Shown here piece by piece: positions 62,184 to 64,000 of a DNA stretch of 64,000 nucleotides. The notes beneath the pieces are model-generated. The model was given only the letters and a program-made list of their open reading frames with translations. It was not told the DNA's origin and did not search any database. A program made the translations under genes and the position numbers. The DNA comes from Pollutimonas thiosulfatoxidans (GTDB lineage Bacteria > Pseudomonadota > Gammaproteobacteria > Burkholderiales > Burkholderiaceae_B), in NCBI RefSeq assembly GCF_004022565.1, contig NZ_CP022987.1, forward strand, positions 310,001 to 374,000. The letters run 5' to 3'. Numbering within the stretch: the first letter of the stretch is position 1; every line of letters starts with the position of its first letter.

Positions 62184-62200
62184 GAAATCGTTATCATTCG
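62184..62200 (+). promoter_or_regulatory. Fur-box-like site upstream of the TonB receptor
   Basis: GAAATCGTTATCATTCG matches the Fur consensus well in its right half (TTATCATT) and weakly on the left. It lies 38 bases before the receptor ATG and suggests iron repression. It is only 34 bases from the end of the RAYT element. Confidence 0.5.
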
Positions 62201-62237
62201 CGTCTGGTGTTTTCAACTACTTGGACTAATAAAAATC

Positions 62238-64000
62238 ATGGGCAAATCTATCGTTTGGTGGGGAGGGGTGTTTGCGGCGCTGGTGGCGGTGCAGGCGGGT
62301 GCACAGGAAGTGTCTGCCTCAAGTACTGCGACGGAAGCAGCAGTGCCGTCATTGGCGCCACTACGGGTACAGGGCCAAAAGCTGGAAGAGACCTTGCCCG
62401 AGGGGTCAACGATAACCACGCGCCAACAACTGGATGAGCGATCCATCAATAGCTGGGAGGACTTCAGCAATCGCGGAGAACCGGGCGTCAACTACTCTGC
62501 GGTCACGAAAAGCATCAATATCCGGGGCATGGATCAAGACCGCGTGGTCACTCGGGTGGACGGCATCCGCATTCCTTGGTTGAACGATGGCGCGCGGGGC
62601 GAGAAGGGCGGCTTGAACACGATCAACTTCAATACCTTATCGAGCATTGATCTGGTAAGAGCGGCCGGTTCGCCGCAGTCGGGATCCTTGGTTGGCTACC
62701 TGGACCTGCGCACCTTGTCGCCCGACGACCTGCTGTGGCCAAACAAAGACTTTGGCGCCCTGGTCAAAAGCGGCTACGACAGCGCTGACGATAGCTGGGG
62801 GGCCGACGCTGCGTTGGCGGGCCGCTTGGGCGCTGGCGACACAAGCTGGCTTGTACAAGCCGGCCAGCGCAAAGGGCACGAGCTTGATAACCAGGGGCGC
62901 GTTGGTGGTTATGGAAAACTCCGCGAAAAGCGCAACCCCACCGATTACACCCAGCGCAATGTCCTGCTCAAGCTGCAACATGATCTGAACCTGGAGCATC
63001 GACTGATAGCTAGCGGTGAGTATTTCAAGCGCGATAGCACCACCGACAATCGGCATGATCAAGGAGACGACAGCAGCTTCTTTACTGGCAACAACAGCAC
63101 GGACGAAGCGTCGCTGCGCAAGAGGGCAGTCCTTGCATACGAGTTCCGTTCAGTGGACGACAAGGCCGCTGTTAACAGCGGCGATATCAAGATCTATTGG
63201 CAACGCAGCAGTCAGCAAAGCATGCAGACCGCCTTTCGTAAACCAGATCCACGCGGAGCTGTCAGCTTTGGTCCCTTCAATCCGGTCGGGGTTATCTATC
63301 AGTATGCCTATCCTTATGGGCCTTACGGGCGTGATTATTCCGTCGAAGAGACTGGGTATGGGTTGCTGTCTGAATGGGACGGCTTCTTGACCTCTGGCGC
63401 CGTGCAACATCATTGGGCGGCGGGGGGTGAGTGGTATGGGAATCGCGTAGAGCAGAATGCTGGCGGATATGACAATTGTCCGGCCACCTTGACCCCTGGA
63501 GGCCCGCTTGGCCCAAGAGCGTGCGAGTTCTTGCACGTCAACCAGGCGGACGTCGCCAATGCTGAGGGGCGACAGTGGGCCTTGTGGGCACAGGACGAAA
63601 TCTCTTGGCTCGACGGCAAGTACGCTTTGACGCCAGCCCTGCGTTTTGACTCTTATCGCTACACGCCCGAAGCCAGCGACGCATATGCCAGCAACCCCAA
63701 CGCCAACGTGGCGCAGTTGGGCGAGAACAGCGGCAACCGCGTCTCGCCTTCCGTGCTGGCCCGCTATGCTCCGCAGGAAGCCCTGTCCTTCTATGCGAAG
63801 TACGGCTATGGCTATAAGGCTCCGAGCGCCACGCAGTTGTACATGAACTACGGCGCGCCGGGCACCTATCTACGAACAGGAGATCCGAATCTGAAGGCTG
63901 AAATCAGTCGCGGATGGGAACTTGGCATGGATGCGGGCGATGCTGACCTTGGAGGCCGCCTGAGCATCTTCGAGAATCGATACAAGGACTTCATTGATGA
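62238..64000 (+). CDS. TonB-dependent outer-membrane receptor, probably haem/hemoprotein type, 3' end outside window
   Basis: 587 codons of an outer-membrane receptor that continues past the window. The signal peptide is VWWGGVFAALVAVQAGAQ. The plug domain includes INIRGMDQDRVVTRVDGIRI and a glycine-rich end, followed by the beta barrel. The segment YGYGYKAPSATQLYMNYGAPGTYLRTGDPNLKAEIS resembles the FRAP/NPNL region that defines haem and haemoglobin receptors, but here it reads YKAP and DPNL, so haem is a probable rather than certain substrate. No TonB or haem utilisation genes are visible inside the window. Confidence 0.88.
   Translation, partial: MGKSIVWWGGVFAALVAVQAGAQEVSASSTATEAAVPSLAPLRVQGQKLEETLPEGSTITTRQQLDERSINSWEDFSNRGEPGVNYSAVTKSINIRGMDQDRVVTRVDGIRIPWLNDGARGEKGGLNTINFNTLSSIDLVRAAGSPQSGSLVGYLDLRTLSPDDLLWPNKDFGALVKSGYDSADDSWGADAALAGRLGAGDTSWLVQAGQRKGHELDNQGRVGGYGKLREKRNPTDYTQRNVLLKLQHDLNLEHRLIASGEYFKRDSTTDNRHDQGDDSSFFTGNNSTDEASLRKRAVLAYEFRSVDDKAAVNSGDIKIYWQRSSQQSMQTAFRKPDPRGAVSFGPFNPVGVIYQYAYPYGPYGRDYSVEETGYGLLSEWDGFLTSGAVQHHWAAGGEWYGNRVEQNAGGYDNCPATLTPGGPLGPRACEFLHVNQADVANAEGRQWALWAQDEISWLDGKYALTPALRFDSYRYTPEASDAYASNPNANVAQLGENSGNRVSPSVLARYAPQEALSFYAKYGYGYKAPSATQLYMNYGAPGTYLRTGDPNLKAEISRGWELGMDAGDADLGGRLSIFENRYKDFID

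Overview
The window is a GC-rich bacterial chromosome segment. Its gene content (two orphan Bug-type tricarboxylate-transporter receptors, DUF1841, two LIV-type ABC operons beside acyl-CoA genes, an EF-hand membrane protein) suggests a betaproteobacterium, most likely Alcaligenaceae near Bordetella or Pusillimonas. That placement is inference. No ribosomal RNA, CRISPR array or prophage was seen. The mobile DNA recognised is a REP-associated tyrosine transposase (RAYT) element with its REP repeats.

Layout. 1-11.2 kb is housekeeping: the 3' part of dnaK, dnaJ, a two-domain M16 protease, a MoxR-GNAT-VWA operon, two small cytochromes c behind an FNR-type box, DUF1841, icd and a thioredoxin-like protein. 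11.3-22.1 kb is an accessory catabolic region: a Bug receptor divergent from a LysR regulator, a rare fusion of an NDP-forming acyl-CoA synthetase with DUF1254-DUF1214, an MFE-2-like SDR, a self-sufficient P450 (P450-reductase-ferredoxin), an IclR regulator and a second Bug receptor. The P450 and second Bug promoters share a long DNA motif. 22.1-25.7 kb holds a REPIN, a BetT-type transporter and a 5'-truncated FAD/Rieske oxidoreductase. 25.7-33.5 kb is core again: EmrE-type SMR, Smr endonuclease-like protein, trxB, ftsK, lolA, rarA, serS.

34.7-42.6 kb is a GntR-controlled module: a ketopantoate-reductase-like dehydrogenase, a beta-keto acid cleavage enzyme (BKACE) and a complete LIV-type ABC transporter. 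It probably imports and degrades a beta-hydroxy or beta-keto acid. Then come tRNA-Ser(CGA), a 3-hydroxybutyrate dehydrogenase, yaaA and a FUSC-type efflux protein. 46.9-57.4 kb is a second acyl-CoA module: SDR, acyl-CoA dehydrogenase, APH-like kinase, DUF6285, a frameshifted acyl-CoA synthetase, a second LIV transporter and a TetR regulator. It is read from a promoter whose spacer contains a palindromic operator. 57.7-61.0 kb is ilvI-ilvH-ilvC. The RAYT element sits between ilvC and a Fur-box-preceded TonB-dependent receptor that runs off the window end.

Together the accessory blocks describe an organism that takes up organic acids through high-affinity binding proteins, activates them to CoA esters and oxidises them.
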